Shown here: positions 10,475 to 19,897 of the stretch, in pieces | Layout of the letters: the number at the start of each line of letters is the position of its first letter | How positions within the stretch are numbered: position 1 is the stretch's first letter | Assembly: GCF_902506325.1 (NCBI RefSeq) | Contig: NZ_LR732328.1 | Span: 434,001-498,000 of the forward strand | Direction of reading: 5' to 3' | DNA length: 64,000 bases | Origin: Limnobacter sp. 130 | GTDB taxonomy: Bacteria > Pseudomonadota > Gammaproteobacteria > Burkholderiales > Burkholderiaceae_B | Made by a program: the position numbers and the translations under genes | Notes under the pieces: generated by a model | Database searches by the model: none | Told to the model about the DNA's origin: nothing | What the model saw: the letters and a program-made list of their open reading frames with translations, nothing else

Positions 10475-11221
10475 TTACTTCACAAGAGGGCGGATATTCC
10501 TGAACCCGCCGTCCACATTCAACACTGCGCCTGTCATGCGGCTGGCCCCTGCGCCTAGCAACCAGTACATGGCCTGCGCTACCTCACCGGGCTGGTTGAC
10601 GCCCTGCAATGGGTATTGCTTGGCGCTTGCTGCACGCATCATGTCACTTTTCAAAAAAGCCGATGCAATCGGTGAGTCGGTCAGGCCCGGGGCCACCACA
10701 TTGATTCGAATATTGTCAGCCGCGTGTGTGGCCGCAGCCGACTTGGCCAAACCCTCAATGCCCGCCTTTGCAGCAGCGATCGCCTCGTGATTGGGAACAC
10801 CAATACCAGTGGCGCAGGTGGACACCAACACGGCAGAACCGCCTTGCGCATTGGTTTTTGCATGTTTTAAAAACGCACGCAACCCATACATGGCTGAAAA
10901 CAGGTTGACCTGCATCACACTGTCAATTTGAGCGTCGGTGGTTTTGGTTAAAGGGGCAACCAGGATAGAACCCACACAGTGCGCGTAGCCATCCACTTGT
11001 TTTCCCAGGCTGTTCATCGTTTCAAATGCGGCATTTACGGATCCAGAGTCGCAGGCCTGCGTCTCTAATATATGTACACCTGGTGTATGGCCATATAGCG
11101 CCTCAAGTACCGATGCATCCCGACCTGCCGCAATCACCTCTTGTCCAGAATCCACACACAACTGAATCAATTCCTGGGCGATTGCACTGTTGGCGCCCAT
11201 AACGAATATGCACTTTGTCAT
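10475..11221 (-). CDS. SDR-family protein lacking the catalytic tyrosine
   Basis: Short-chain dehydrogenase/reductase fold, 248 residues. The N-terminal nucleotide-binding strand is FVMGANSAIAQELIQ, a divergent glycine motif; AGRD follows, and VNLF sits at the usual Asn position. The catalytic serine is Ser134 (VLVSTCATG), but the YxxxK motif reads IAAAK at 148-152: Ile148 replaces Tyr and Lys152 remains. IRINVVAPGLTDSPIA and the C-terminal NVDGGF are canonical. I recall related sequences with HEAIAAAKAG, so this looks like a subfamily rather than a sequencing error. It is the first gene of the leftward group with the photolyase-like and DUF3429 genes. Oxidoreductase activity is doubtful without the tyrosine. 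Confidence 0.82.
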   Translation of the reverse strand: MTKCIFVMGANSAIAQELIQLCVDSGQEVIAAGRDASVLEALYGHTPGVHILETQACDSGSVNAAFETMNSLGKQVDGYAHCVGSILVAPLTKTTDAQIDSVMQVNLFSAMYGLRAFLKHAKTNAQGGSAVLVSTCATGIGVPNHEAIAAAKAGIEGLAKSAAATHAADNIRINVVAPGLTDSPIASAFLKSDMMRAASAKQYPLQGVNQPGEVAQAMYWLLGAGASRMTGAVLNVDGGFRNIRPLVK

Positions 11222-11372
11222 TCTTTACTGCCTGTTTTGTCCAAGGTGAAGCTATTTTGTCCTAGACAGAAAATAAAGTCACGTCTTGATTCAAAACTCT
11301 TTAAGGTCGGTGAATACTCGAATTTCAGCGGTTAGACTTTCTCCATCCCTATTAATAAGCAGGAGACTGACC

Positions 11373-12149
11373 ATGACATATGAAACCATCCTCGTAGAAA
11401 CCATCGGCAAGGTGGGCTTGGTGCGTTTGAATCGCCCCCAAGTACTGAATGCACTGAATGACCAACTGATGACTGAGCTCGGCGACGCCCTAATGGCTTT
11501 CGATTCCGACGACAACATTGGCGCAATGGTAGTTACAGGCAGCGACAAAGCTTTCGCTGCCGGTGCGGACATCGGAGCGATGTCCTCATTTACTTATATG
11601 GATGTGTACAAAAGCGAATACATCACACGCAACTGGGAAACCATACGCAATGTACGCAAACCAGTGATTGCAGCGGTACGTGGGTTCGCTTTGGGCGGTG
11701 GTTGTGAATTGGCCATGATGACCGACTTCATCATTTGTGCCGACACGGCCAAATTCGGTCAGCCAGAAATCAAGCTCGGCATCATTCCTGGTGCAGGTGG
11801 TACACAGCGCCTGCCGCGTGCAATCAGCAAAGCCAAAGCGATGGATCTGTGTCTGACTGGCCGTTTAATGGATGCAGCTGAGGCGGAGCGAGCCGGGCTC
11901 GTGTCGCGTGTTGTTCCCGCAGACAAGTGTCTGGATGAAGCCATTGAGGCCGCCACTATTATTGCAGCGTATTCAAATCCGTCGGTCATGATGGCCAAAG
12001 AGAGCATTAACCGAGCATTCGAGGGTTCTTTGTCAGAGGGAATGCTGTTTGAGCGTCGCATGTTCCACAGTTTGTTTGCCACAGAAGACCAAAAAGAGGG
12101 CATGTCTGCCTTTGTGGAGAAGCGCAAACCCAATTTCACCAACAAATAA
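11373..12149 (+). CDS. Enoyl-CoA hydratase (crotonase family)
   Basis: Hydrates trans-2-enoyl-CoA in beta-oxidation. The ATG at 11373 follows an AGGAGA Shine-Dalgarno at 11361 and gives [20 protein letters not shown] and 258 residues; the open frame from 11286 is leader. The oxyanion-hole segments are [11 protein letters not shown] and [13 protein letters not shown]. The catalytic glutamates fit [22 protein letters not shown] (first Glu in QPEI) and the preceding CELAMM region. The C-terminus [18 protein letters not shown] is the classic short-chain enoyl-CoA hydratase ending. It is monocistronic with a strong terminator at 12245-12272. Specificity within the crotonase family is inferred. Confidence 0.9.
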   Translation: MTYETILVETIGKVGLVRLNRPQVLNALNDQLMTELGDALMAFDSDDNIGAMVVTGSDKAFAAGADIGAMSSFTYMDVYKSEYITRNWETIRNVRKPVIAAVRGFALGGGCELAMMTDFIICADTAKFGQPEIKLGIIPGAGGTQRLPRAISKAKAMDLCLTGRLMDAAEAERAGLVSRVVPADKCLDEAIEAATIIAAYSNPSVMMAKESINRAFEGSLSEGMLFERRMFHSLFATEDQKEGMSAFVEKRKPNFTNK

Positions 12150-12244
12150 GACCCAATTTTCGAATTAATTTGAATTAATTTGTAATTAAATTGGTGCCAG
12201 CAGCCATTTAAGGTGCGGTGAAACCAAAAAAATTGAAATATTTT

Positions 12245-12272
12245 CAGGGCTCCTTCGGGAGCCTGTTTTTTG
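12245..12272 (+). terminator. Rho-independent terminator of the enoyl-CoA hydratase gene
   Basis: A CAGG(G)CTCC stem pairs with GGAGCCTG around a TTCG tetraloop, with one bulged G, followed by a run of T from 12266. It lies about 95 bp after the stop. Confidence 0.85.
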
Positions 12273-12387
12273 TGCAATTCTGGAAAAAATCCTTGTGCGT
12301 CAGAGGCTTGTTTTGGTCTGCGTGTGGGGTGTTTGGAACACACTTTTGACGCGCTGCAGAAAAATACAAATTTCTTCGCAAAAGTGT

Positions 12388-12416
12388 TTGACAGGTTTTG
12401 GATTGATGTGCATAAT
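12388..12416 (+). promoter_or_regulatory. rRNA-type sigma70 promoter
   Basis: TTGACA at 12388-12393 and CATAAT at 12411-12416 are separated by exactly 17 bp. An A/T-rich stretch upstream (12360-12387) could be an UP element. The bases after the -10 box (CTCGTTTCTCTGCTGC) are typical of betaproteobacterial rRNA operon starts as I remember them. No rRNA gene follows in the window. Confidence 0.75.
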
Positions 12417-12560
12417 CTCGTTTCTCTGCTGCACGACAAGCAGGACGAAACGAAGCAAGCAAGCGGTTCTTCAAGGTTTTAAGTAGTAATGAAGAGCAGC
12501 AAGGTTAGCAGAAATTTCGAAGCGATCTTTAACAAGTTAACAGCCGATAAGTGTGGGCAC
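12417..12560 (+). other. Orphan rRNA-operon leader (boxA region) without rRNA genes
   Basis: The stretch resembles the transcribed leader that precedes 16S rRNA in Burkholderiales: CTCTGCTGC shortly after the promoter, the boxA-like GATCTTTAACAAG at 12523-12535, and CAGCCGATAAGTGTGGGC at 12541-12558. In an intact operon the 16S gene would follow within about 100-200 bp. Here the similarity stops near 12558 and an outer-membrane-protein reading frame takes over. I infer a relic of a recombined or deleted rRNA operon. A transcript may still be made, ending at the hairpin at 12725-12753. Confidence 0.6.
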
Positions 12561-12723
12561 TGACCAGATGGGTTTAAGGTTTGTTCTTTTCTCAAAAAGA
12601 ATGACTTTGAATCACGCGTATGTCGTCGGCCCACTCGAATACCGAATCGGGTACGAAAATTTTTACGACAAAGAGAACATCAAAGCCGATGGATACACCA
12701 TCACAGTGAACTACACGTTCTAA
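12541..12723 (+). pseudogene. 3' fragment of an outer-membrane beta-barrel protein
   Basis: The frame is open from 12541 to the TAA at 12721-12723 and has ATG codons at 12568 and 12601. It reads ...GLRFVLFSKRMTLNH, then VVGPLEYRIGYENFYDKEN, and ends GYTITVNYTF. Alternating hydrophobic/aromatic residues and a terminal phenylalanine are the hallmark of the last strands of a Gram-negative porin-type barrel. No signal peptide or earlier strands exist upstream, because the rRNA-like leader occupies that place. It is therefore a truncated remnant; the parental family cannot be named from about 55 residues. The maximum product would be about 51 residues. Confidence 0.6.
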
Positions 12724-12724
12724 T

Positions 12725-12753
12725 AAAAAAGGGGGGCTTCTGGGCCCCCCTTT
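12725..12753 (+). terminator. Rho-independent terminator after the barrel fragment (possibly bidirectional)
   Basis: GGGGGGC (12731-12737) pairs with GCCCCCC (12744-12750), with A-rich sequence on the left and TTT on the right. The poly-A left flank gives a T run on the minus strand, so it can also terminate the ribE transcript, which ends at 12769. Confidence 0.8.
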
Positions 12754-12768
12754 GTACCACCAAGCTGA

Positions 12769-13398
12769 TTAGCCTTGATTCAAATTCATGGTTTTCACAA
12801 TTCGTTCGCAGTAGCGCGCAATCTGATCAATTTCCAGATTCACCGGGCTGCCAGCCTTCAAGTGTTTGAGCGTGGTCATTTGAACGGTGTGTGGGATCAG
12901 GTTGATGTGAATGTCGCATTCACCTGTGGCATGGTCGTCCACTTTGTTGACGGTCAAACTGACGCCGTTTACTGTCACTGAGCCCTTGTAGGCAAAGAAC
13001 GGCGACAGGGTTTTCGGCGCGCGAATTTGCAGGTGCCAGCTTTCACCCACGGGTGAAAAATCAACCACGTCACCCAGTCCGTCTACATGACCGCTTACCA
13101 AATGCCCGCCCACGCGATCAGACAATCGCATTGCTTTTTCAAGGTTGACCTCTCCCGGCTGGCTCAAGCCCACGGTTTTCGACAAACTTTCCTGCGATAC
13201 ATCGACGTGAAAGGTTTGAGCTTCCATGGCCACCACTGTCATGCAAGCGCCTTGAATGGCAATGCTGTCACCCAGTTTGACATCTGAAAAATCGAGCGTG
13301 GGTGCATGCACAGCGAGTCGAACTCCCGCGTATGCAGAGTTTTGAAGGGGCTCTACAGTTTTAATTTGTCCAATTGATTCAATGATGCCGGTGAACAT
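12769..13398 (-). CDS. ribE: Riboflavin synthase, alpha chain
   Basis: Dismutates two 6,7-dimethyl-8-ribityllumazine molecules into riboflavin and the pyrimidinedione. The 209-residue protein shows the diagnostic MFTGIIESIG N-terminus and two lumazine-binding barrels. The first includes SIAIQGACMTVV. The second begins near residue 98 and repeats the pattern with HLVSGHVDGLG and SVTVNGVSLTVN. It is the last gene of glyA-nrdR-ribD-ribE, 8 bp after ribD. No FMN riboswitch is visible upstream of this group. Confidence 0.96.
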   Translation of the reverse strand: MFTGIIESIGQIKTVEPLQNSAYAGVRLAVHAPTLDFSDVKLGDSIAIQGACMTVVAMEAQTFHVDVSQESLSKTVGLSQPGEVNLEKAMRLSDRVGGHLVSGHVDGLGDVVDFSPVGESWHLQIRAPKTLSPFFAYKGSVTVNGVSLTVNKVDDHATGECDIHINLIPHTVQMTTLKHLKAGSPVNLEIDQIARYCERIVKTMNLNQG

Positions 13399-13406
13399 GT
13401 TTGCTA

Positions 13407-14540
13407 CTACTCCTGATTATTTCGAACCCACGTAATGCGCAGGTCTTGTCCTTTTTGTTCAAACGAATGAATGGCCCAGTCCACATAGGCGGGGAGGGCA
13501 TCAAGTTCAGGCAAGCGGAACAGGCCTTGGCCTGGTCCCAGGAAGCGCGGGGCAATGTATTGAACGATTTCATCCACCAACCCGGCTTGCAGGAAAGACC
13601 CGTTCAATCCAAAACCTGCCTCAAGATGAAGTTCATTGATGCCACGTGCGGCCAGTTCTTGCAACAGCCGCAACAGGTCGGTTTTCACTTTGCCTGCATG
13701 CAGGCCCGCGGCAACAGGCGCCACGTTCAGTGCTTCGATATTGACGGCATTGGGGTGGGTGCTCAGCCATGCGGGTGGCTGCAGCTCTGTGTGGGCAATC
13801 AGCACCTTGCCGGTTTGCAGCAATCGCGCATCGGGCGATATTTCCAGCTTGCTGTCCACGACCACCTTCAGTGGCTGGCGTTCGGTGTCGATGCCGCGCA
13901 CATTCAATTGTGGGTTGTCCGCTTTCACTGTGCCAATGCCGCTGAGTACAGCACAGGCCTGCGCACGCAGGTGGTGTCCGTCCAGTCGCGCTTCTTCGCC
14001 TGTGATCCACTGGCTTACGCCATTGTTCAGCGCGCTGATGCCGTCTGCGCTGCTGGCTACTTTCAATCGCACCCAGGGGCGCTTGTGTTCCATGCGGCTG
14101 AAAAAGCCCCGGTTGATCCAACGGGCATTTTCAATTAAAACGCCATGGGACGTTTCAATGCCTGCTGCTTGCAAAATGGCCATGCCCTGGCCTGCCACCA
14201 GTGGGTTGGGGTCGAGTACGGCGGCAACAACCCGTTTTACACCGGTGCCCACCAGCGCTTCTGCGCAAGGGCCTGTGCGGCCATGGTGTGCGCAGGGTTC
14301 AAGGGTGACATAGGCTGTGCTGTCTTGCAGGGAAATACCGCGCGCTTTGGCGTCGGCGATGGCTTGCACTTCGGCGTGACCTTCGCCTGCCCTGGCATGA
14401 AAGCCTTCAGCAATGGCAACGCCATCGCGTACAAACACGCAACCCACGCGTGGATTTGGCGTGGTGCTGTACTGGCCCTTCCAAGCCAGGTTCAGCGCCT
14501 GCTGCATCCAGTGTTCGTCGTTGTGATGAATACTAGCCAT
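13407..14540 (-). CDS. ribD: Bifunctional diaminohydroxyphosphoribosylaminopyrimidine deaminase/reductase
   Basis: Second and third steps of riboflavin synthesis from GTP. The N-terminal deaminase domain (about 1-150) has the zinc motif HAEVQAIADA and PCAHHGRTGPCAEAL, plus NPRVGCVFV. The C-terminal reductase domain follows with RPWVRLKVASSADGIS and the NADPH-binding stretch toward LHLEAGFGLNGSFL. Length 377 is normal. The ATG at 14540 lies 14 bp after nrdR, an order (nrdR-ribD-ribE) frequent in proteobacteria. Confidence 0.96.
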   Translation of the reverse strand: MASIHHNDEHWMQQALNLAWKGQYSTTPNPRVGCVFVRDGVAIAEGFHARAGEGHAEVQAIADAKARGISLQDSTAYVTLEPCAHHGRTGPCAEALVGTGVKRVVAAVLDPNPLVAGQGMAILQAAGIETSHGVLIENARWINRGFFSRMEHKRPWVRLKVASSADGISALNNGVSQWITGEEARLDGHHLRAQACAVLSGIGTVKADNPQLNVRGIDTERQPLKVVVDSKLEISPDARLLQTGKVLIAHTELQPPAWLSTHPNAVNIEALNVAPVAAGLHAGKVKTDLLRLLQELAARGINELHLEAGFGLNGSFLQAGLVDEIVQYIAPRFLGPGQGLFRLPELDALPAYVDWAIHSFEQKGQDLRITWVRNNQE

Positions 14541-14554
14541 GGCCTCAGTTACTT

Positions 14555-15067
14555 TTAAACGCCTTTTTTGACAGTGGAACGGGCTTTGGGTTTGGGTGCG
14601 CTTGCTACGTTCTCGGCAGGTGCGGTCAGGTGGGCAATTTCTTCCGAGAAACTTTGCAGGTCTTCGAAGCTTTTGTAGACCGATGCAAAGCGAATGTAGG
14701 CAACGGTATCCAGTTGTTTGAGTTGCTGCATCACCAACTCGCCTAAAAACTTGGTGTCGACCTCGCGCGCTGCGCTCACCAGCAGTTTTTCTTCAATACT
14801 TGAAATGGCTTCATCAATGGCCTCGGCGCGAACGGGGCGTTTGCGCAGGGCAAGCATTAAGCTGCCACGCAATTTGTCGCGAGAAAACTCAACTCGGGAG
14901 CCGTCTTTTTTGACGATGGCGGGCAGAAACAGTTCTGCCCGTTCGTAGGTGGTGAATCGTTTGCCACAACTGCTGCATTGCCTGCGGCGGCGAATCGCGT
15001 CGCCTTCTTCAGACGTACGCGAGTCGACCACCTGGGTGTCGGCGTTGCCACAGAAGGGGCATTTCAT
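14555..15067 (-). CDS. nrdR: Transcriptional repressor NrdR
   Basis: Zinc-ribbon/ATP-cone repressor of ribonucleotide reductase genes that senses dATP/ATP. The 170 residues begin with [17 protein letters not shown] and [15 protein letters not shown], the four-cysteine ribbon. The ATP-cone (about 49-139) includes [15 protein letters not shown] and [16 protein letters not shown] lysine/alanine-rich tail follows ([13 protein letters not shown]). It lies 18 bp after glyA. No NrdR box can be assigned within this window because no nrd genes are present. Confidence 0.96.
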   Translation of the reverse strand: MKCPFCGNADTQVVDSRTSEEGDAIRRRRQCSSCGKRFTTYERAELFLPAIVKKDGSRVEFSRDKLRGSLMLALRKRPVRAEAIDEAISSIEEKLLVSAAREVDTKFLGELVMQQLKQLDTVAYIRFASVYKSFEDLQSFSEEIAHLTAPAENVASAPKPKARSTVKKGV

Positions 15068-15085
15068 AACGCCGCCGCCCCTTGC

Positions 15086-16330
15086 TTACTTGTAAACAGG
15101 GAACTGGCTGGTCAATTCCTTGACCTTGGCACGAACGGTGGCCAATGTGGCTTCGTCCTCTGGGTTTTCCAAAACGTCGGCGAGCAAGTGGCCAACCGCG
15201 CGGGCTTGCTCTTCCTTGAAGCCGCGAGTGGTCATGGCCGGGCTGCCCAAGCGAATGCCGCTGGTTACAAATGGCTTTTCAGGGTCATTTGGAATGGCGT
15301 TTTTGTTCACGGTAATGTGCGCGTTGCCCAAAGCCGCTTCGGCTGCTTTGCCGGTAATGCCCTTGGCCCGCAGGTCAACCAGCATGACGTGGCTTTCGGT
15401 GCGACCAGAGACAATGCGCAAACCGCGCTCGACCAGTGTTTCAGCCAATGCTTTGGCGTTCAATACCACTTGTTGCTGGTATTCCTTGAATGAAGGCTGC
15501 AGGGCTTCGTGGAAAGCCACAGCTTTACCGGCGATTACGTGCATCAAAGGGCCACCCTGAATGCCAGGGAAAATCGCACTGTTGATTTTCTTGGCCAGTT
15601 CTTCTTTCATCAAGATGATACCGCCGCGTGGGCCACGCAGTGATTTGTGCGTGGTCGATGTACATACATCAGCATGTGGCACCGGGTTGGGGTACACACC
15701 CGCTGCAATCAGACCCGCGTAGTGGGCCATGTCCACCATGAAGTAGGCGCCCACTTCCTTGGCAATTTTTGCAAAGCGTTCGAAATCAATGCGCAGTGCA
15801 TAAGCCGACGCGCCGGCGATGATGATTTTTGGTTTGTGTTCACGGGCCAGGGCTTCAACCTGGTCGTAATCAATGGCTTCTTCCTTGTTCAGGCCGTAGG
15901 ACACCACGTTGAACCACTTTCCAGACATGTTCAGTGGCATGCCGTGTGTAAGGTGTCCGCCTTCAGCAAGCGACAGGCCCATGATGGTGTCGCCAGGCTG
16001 CAGCAAGGCGAAGAACACGGCCTGGTTGGCCTGCGAGCCAGAGTTGGGCTGCACGTTGGCGGCTTCAGCGCCAAAAAGCTTTTTCAGGCGCTCAATGGCC
16101 AGGTCTTCAACCACGTCCACGTGCTCGCAACCGCCGTAGTAGCGCTTGCCAGGGTAACCCTCGGCGTATTTGTTGGTCAGCTGTGAACCCTGGGCTTCCA
16201 TCACGGCTGGGCTCGCGTAGTTCTCAGACGCGATCAGCTCGATGTGGTCTTCCTGGCGGGTGGTTTCCTGCTGCATGGCAGTCCACAATTCTGGGTCGGT
16301 TTGGGCGATGCCCTTTTGGCGGTCAAACAT
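15086..16330 (-). CDS. glyA: Serine hydroxymethyltransferase
   Basis: PLP enzyme that converts serine and tetrahydrofolate to glycine and methylene-tetrahydrofolate. The 414 residues carry the full fold: [19 protein letters not shown] near the start, [13 protein letters not shown], the Schiff-base lysine in [12 protein letters not shown], and the [19 protein letters not shown] segments toward the C-terminus. It heads the glyA-nrdR-ribD-ribE operon. A short intergenic region (16331-16383) separates it from the phosphatase gene upstream. Confidence 0.97.
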   Translation of the reverse strand: MFDRQKGIAQTDPELWTAMQQETTRQEDHIELIASENYASPAVMEAQGSQLTNKYAEGYPGKRYYGGCEHVDVVEDLAIERLKKLFGAEAANVQPNSGSQANQAVFFALLQPGDTIMGLSLAEGGHLTHGMPLNMSGKWFNVVSYGLNKEEAIDYDQVEALAREHKPKIIIAGASAYALRIDFERFAKIAKEVGAYFMVDMAHYAGLIAAGVYPNPVPHADVCTSTTHKSLRGPRGGIILMKEELAKKINSAIFPGIQGGPLMHVIAGKAVAFHEALQPSFKEYQQQVVLNAKALAETLVERGLRIVSGRTESHVMLVDLRAKGITGKAAEAALGNAHITVNKNAIPNDPEKPFVTSGIRLGSPAMTTRGFKEEQARAVGHLLADVLENPEDEATLATVRAKVKELTSQFPVYK

Positions 16331-16383
16331 AACGATTTCCGGAAAGGATTGGGTTCAAGACAAGCCCAACATTCTAAATGATT

Positions 16384-17109
16384 TCAAGCGATTCGACCAT
16401 CGACTTCGTCCATGTTTTGGCCAGGTTTATCGTTGTTCAAATGTCCCAGCCAGGCCCACACGGGTACGCTTTTATCGCCTGAAGGCTCAATGTTGATCAC
16501 GTTCAGGGCGCAGTTGGGCAGTTGCCAGTCACGTTGTTTTTCAAGCGGTTCGCCTGCGCAGTACCGGTAAATACAATCCAGTACACCGCCGTGGGCCACC
16601 AACAGCGTGGTGCGGCCTTGTTGTTCAGTTGCGATTTGTTGAAATGCAGATACTACGCGCTGGTAAAACTGCTCCAGGCTTTCGCCACCCAACAAGGGTG
16701 CATCGGGTACGCGGTTGCGAAGACTGGCAAATTCTTCTGGGCTTTTCTCGTGCATTTCATCGCCAGTCAGCCCGGACAGGTGTCCGTAGTTTCGTTCGCG
16801 CAGGCTGTTGCTCAACACGATTGCGGGGGTTTTGTCGCCATGAATTGTTTTGGCGGTGGTGTGGGCGCGGCCCAGGTCGCTGCTGACGCAATATTCGTAA
16901 AGTTGCATGCCAGCCGCTTCCAGCAGATCAAAATAACGCCGAACAAGTTGGGCCTGCAACACGCCGTGGGTATTCAGGGCAATGTCGGTGTGCCCCTGAA
17001 AACGTTTTTCCTTGTTCCAGTCTGTTTCGCCATGGCGCACCAGAATGAAACGGGTGCCCTTGGGTTTCTTGCTGACAACGGTTCGGAAATTCGAGGCGTG
17101 TGTACTCAA
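16384..17109 (-). CDS. Histidine phosphatase family protein (phosphoglycerate-mutase-like)
   Basis: Branch 1 histidine phosphatase of 241 residues. The phosphohistidine motif [18 protein letters not shown] is near residues 22-39, [11 protein letters not shown] is the acidic loop and [15 protein letters not shown] holds the second catalytic His. The frame begins with a TTG at 17109 that overlaps the tyrS stop; no ATG occurs before the RHG motif, so TTG initiation by coupling to tyrS is the best reading. Family members include cofactor-dependent mutases, CobC and broad phosphatases; the substrate cannot be read from sequence. Confidence 0.88.
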   Translation of the reverse strand: MSTHASNFRTVVSKKPKGTRFILVRHGETDWNKEKRFQGHTDIALNTHGVLQAQLVRRYFDLLEAAGMQLYEYCVSSDLGRAHTTAKTIHGDKTPAIVLSNSLRERNYGHLSGLTGDEMHEKSPEEFASLRNRVPDAPLLGGESLEQFYQRVVSAFQQIATEQQGRTTLLVAHGGVLDCIYRYCAGEPLEKQRDWQLPNCALNVINIEPSGDKSVPVWAWLGHLNNDKPGQNMDEVDGRIA

Positions 17110-18377
17110 TTCAACTGCACCCTTGCGAATCGGCGTTTGCCCACCTGAATCACATGGCTGCCTTTGGGCAGGCGGGTTGCTTTGTCAGTCACCTTTTCAC
17201 CTTCAATTTTTACGCCACCTTGTTGAATGTTCCGGTTGGCGTCGCTGCTGCTTTCACACAGCCCGGCTGATTTCAGTACCCACGCCAAGCCTGCGTCGGT
17301 TTCACCCTCCGGCAATTCCAAAACCACTTCGGGCATGTCGTCGGGAAGAACACCCTGCTTGAAGCGGGCTTCAAATTCAGCCAGGGCGTCCACAGCGGCT
17401 TGCTGGCTGTGAAAACGGGTCACCAGTTCCTGGGCCAGGGCCACCTTTGCATTGCGCGGATTTTCCCCATTGGCACAGGCGGTTTTAAGGGTTTCGATTT
17501 CCGCAATTGATTTGAAGCTGAGCAGGGTGTACCAGTTCCACATTAAATTGTCTGAAATCGACATCACCTTGCCAAACATGTTCGACGGGGTTTCGGTCAC
17601 GCCCACGTAGTTGTTCTTGGACTTTGACATTTTGTCGGCGCCATCCGTGCCCACCAGCAACGGCATGGTCAAAACACATTGCTGGGCCTGCCCGTGTTGT
17701 TTCTGAAGTTCACGGCCCACCAGCAAGTTGAATTTCTGGTCGGTGCCGCCCATTTCCAGATCCGATTGAAGGGCCACGGAATCATAGCCTTGCATCAGCG
17801 GGTACAGAAACTCGTGAATAGCAATGGGAATACCCCCTTGATATCGCTTTGTAAAGTCTTCCCTTTCCAGCATTCTTGCAACTGTGTAGCTGGAAGCCAG
17901 TTTGATCATGCCATCGGCGCCCAAGGGCATGCACCATTCACTGTTGAATCGAATTTCAGTTTTGTCAGCATCCAGAATTTTCACAGCTTGCTGATGGTAG
18001 GTTTTGGCGTTTTCCTGAATTTGCTCGCGAGTCAACGGTGGGCGTGTGCTGTTTCGACCGGAAGGGTCGCCGATCATCGAGGTGAAGTCGCCAATCAGGA
18101 AAATAACCTGATGGCCCAGGTCTTGAAGTTGGCGAAGCTTGTTGAGTACCACGGTGTGACCCAAATGAATGTCGGGTGCCGTAGGGTCCAATCCCAATTT
18201 GATGCGCAGGGGTTTGCCTGTTTTTTCGCTTTGAACCAGTTTCTGAATCCACTCCGATTCAATTAACAGTTCTTCGCAGCCGCGCTTGGTCACTTCAAGT
18301 GCGTGCCGAACGGAATCAGACAAATTCTCAGTAATTTCCGTAATTTTGGGGGGGCTACTATCAGGTGACTGGTTCAT
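17106..18377 (-). CDS. tyrS: Tyrosyl-tRNA synthetase
   Basis: Class I aminoacyl-tRNA synthetase charging tRNA-Tyr. I start at the ATG at 18377 ([15 protein letters not shown]...), giving 423 residues; the open frame to 18524 reaches back into the divergent promoter region. The HIGH motif is HLGH (71-74), KMSKS is present as [11 protein letters not shown] (about residue 247), and an S4-type RNA-binding domain closes the protein ([19 protein letters not shown]). The KMSKS form and spacing fit the TyrZ-like (TyrRS-2) subgroup. It is divergent from the M23 peptidase gene, as in many Burkholderiales. Confidence 0.96.
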   Translation of the reverse strand: MNQSPDSSPPKITEITENLSDSVRHALEVTKRGCEELLIESEWIQKLVQSEKTGKPLRIKLGLDPTAPDIHLGHTVVLNKLRQLQDLGHQVIFLIGDFTSMIGDPSGRNSTRPPLTREQIQENAKTYHQQAVKILDADKTEIRFNSEWCMPLGADGMIKLASSYTVARMLEREDFTKRYQGGIPIAIHEFLYPLMQGYDSVALQSDLEMGGTDQKFNLLVGRELQKQHGQAQQCVLTMPLLVGTDGADKMSKSKNNYVGVTETPSNMFGKVMSISDNLMWNWYTLLSFKSIAEIETLKTACANGENPRNAKVALAQELVTRFHSQQAAVDALAEFEARFKQGVLPDDMPEVVLELPEGETDAGLAWVLKSAGLCESSSDANRNIQQGGVKIEGEKVTDKATRLPKGSHVIQVGKRRFARVQLN

Positions 18378-18484
18378 TTGGCAATCCTTTGTTACACTCT
18401 TGCAAACTTCAGTGTTGTATTTTTGAAAATAAAGCTGATTGTGGGCGATCGGCTCGTGAACTTTCACACCTCTAAAACTAAAAC

Positions 18485-19894
18485 ATGATGCTTCAGAATT
18501 TACTAGAGCGAGCAATCGCCGCATGGGGACAGGGTTTTTCTCTTACCAAGCACCTTATCAAGTCGGGGTGGCAATATGCCGACTCCGCGCTTCCCCAATC
18601 TCACAATCATAGAAAGTGGGTCATTGTAGGGTTTTTTTCGTTCCCTGTTCTTGGTGCAGTGGTTGCAATCGCTGGCTCTGTTCAAAATTCCCCGGTCGAT
18701 TCCGCCCTGTTGAACTCCGAGGTCGTGGTCGAGGCTGTGGAGTTGAATTTGGCCGAACAGGGCGTGTACACCTTTGACCCTTTGGTGGCTGAAGAACGTA
18801 TTCGCCGGGGCGATACCCTAGTGGGTTTGCTTGACCGAATGGGCGTAAACACCAGCGGCTTGGCGGCTTTTTTGGGGCAAGACAAAACAGCGCGTAACCT
18901 GGTTAATTTGCGCGCCGGACGAGTGCTCACGGTTCAACAAACTGCCGACGGTGATTTGCAATGGCTGCGCTACAAAAGCGGTATCGATGAAGACAGCCAG
19001 GAATCGATTCTGGTTCAAAAAACAAATGGTCAATTCACCGCCAAGCTTGAATCGGTAAATTTTCAGAAGCAAATCGTATTTCGTTCTGGGCAAATTGAGT
19101 CTTCCCTGTTCGCTGCGGCTGACAAGTCCGGGATGCCAGATTCCGTCGCAATTCAGCTGACAGAAATTTTCGGTTCTGACATCGATTTTCACCGTGAGCT
19201 ACGCAAGGGCGACGAGTTCAAGGTGGTGTATGAAGACCTGACCCTCGAAGGCCGTTCTGCGCGAGCGGGTCGGGTATTGGCCGTAGAATTTGTGAACAAC
19301 AACAAGCCGTTCAAGGCCTATTGGTTTGCGCCAAGCGGTAACCGCAATGCGGGGTATTACAACGAGGAAGGCCGTAGCCTGAAAAAGTCTTTCCTGCGCT
19401 CACCCCTCGCATTCTCACGCATTTCCTCGGGTTTCACCCCCCGTCGTTTCCATCCGATCCAACAGCGCTGGAAAGCGCACAACGGCGTTGATTACGCAGC
19501 GCCCACGGGCACGCCCATCATGGCCACCGCAAGTGGTACGGTCAAGTTCGCCGGCACCCAGAACGGTTATGGAAATTTTGTTGAAATACAGCATCACAGT
19601 GGTTACAGCACTGCGTATGCGCACCTATCCCGTTTTGGCAAAGGTGTGCGCGTGGGGCAGAAAGTTGAGCAAGGCGATGTAATTGGTTACGTGGGTTCCA
19701 CTGGGTGGGCAACCGGCCCGCACCTGCATTATGAGTTCCGTGTGAACCGCGTTCCTAAAAATCCCTTGAGTATTACCGTTGCACAGGCCGAGCCGCTGGA
19801 TCGCAACTCCTTCGGTGAGTTCAAGCGGGTACAGTTGGCACTGGATCGTCGCATGGAGTTGGCTACCGCGCAACGTTTGGCCCGTGCCCAATAA
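18485..19894 (+). CDS. M23 family peptidoglycan endopeptidase, membrane-anchored
   Basis: Predicted periplasmic murein DD-endopeptidase of the MepM type. A cytoplasmic N-terminus is followed by one membrane segment (about 46-66, [20 protein letters not shown]). A middle region (about 95-290) has the OapA/LysM-like [15 protein letters not shown] and [10 protein letters not shown] elements. The LytM catalytic domain shows [14 protein letters not shown] (zinc His and Asp, about 332 and 336) and TGPHLHYEF (about 413-415). Two ATG codons are adjacent at 18485. It ends 3 bp before anmK, pairing wall cleavage with wall recycling. Confidence 0.93.
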   Translation: MMLQNLLERAIAAWGQGFSLTKHLIKSGWQYADSALPQSHNHRKWVIVGFFSFPVLGAVVAIAGSVQNSPVDSALLNSEVVVEAVELNLAEQGVYTFDPLVAEERIRRGDTLVGLLDRMGVNTSGLAAFLGQDKTARNLVNLRAGRVLTVQQTADGDLQWLRYKSGIDEDSQESILVQKTNGQFTAKLESVNFQKQIVFRSGQIESSLFAAADKSGMPDSVAIQLTEIFGSDIDFHRELRKGDEFKVVYEDLTLEGRSARAGRVLAVEFVNNNKPFKAYWFAPSGNRNAGYYNEEGRSLKKSFLRSPLAFSRISSGFTPRRFHPIQQRWKAHNGVDYAAPTGTPIMATASGTVKFAGTQNGYGNFVEIQHHSGYSTAYAHLSRFGKGVRVGQKVEQGDVIGYVGSTGWATGPHLHYEFRVNRVPKNPLSITVAQAEPLDRNSFGEFKRVQLALDRRMELATAQRLARAQ

Positions 19895-19897
19895 GCC

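Noticed and set aside
11075-11087. Perfect inverted repeat TACACC-T-GGTGTA resembling an operator near the photolyase cluster
   Set aside because: It lies inside the SDR coding region, about 135 bp past the start codon, and encodes ordinary residues (HTPGVH region); likely chance.
12295-12486. Small plus-strand frames in the gap after the enoyl-CoA hydratase gene
   Set aside because: They run through the rRNA-type promoter and leader, lack ribosome sites and show no protein-like composition.
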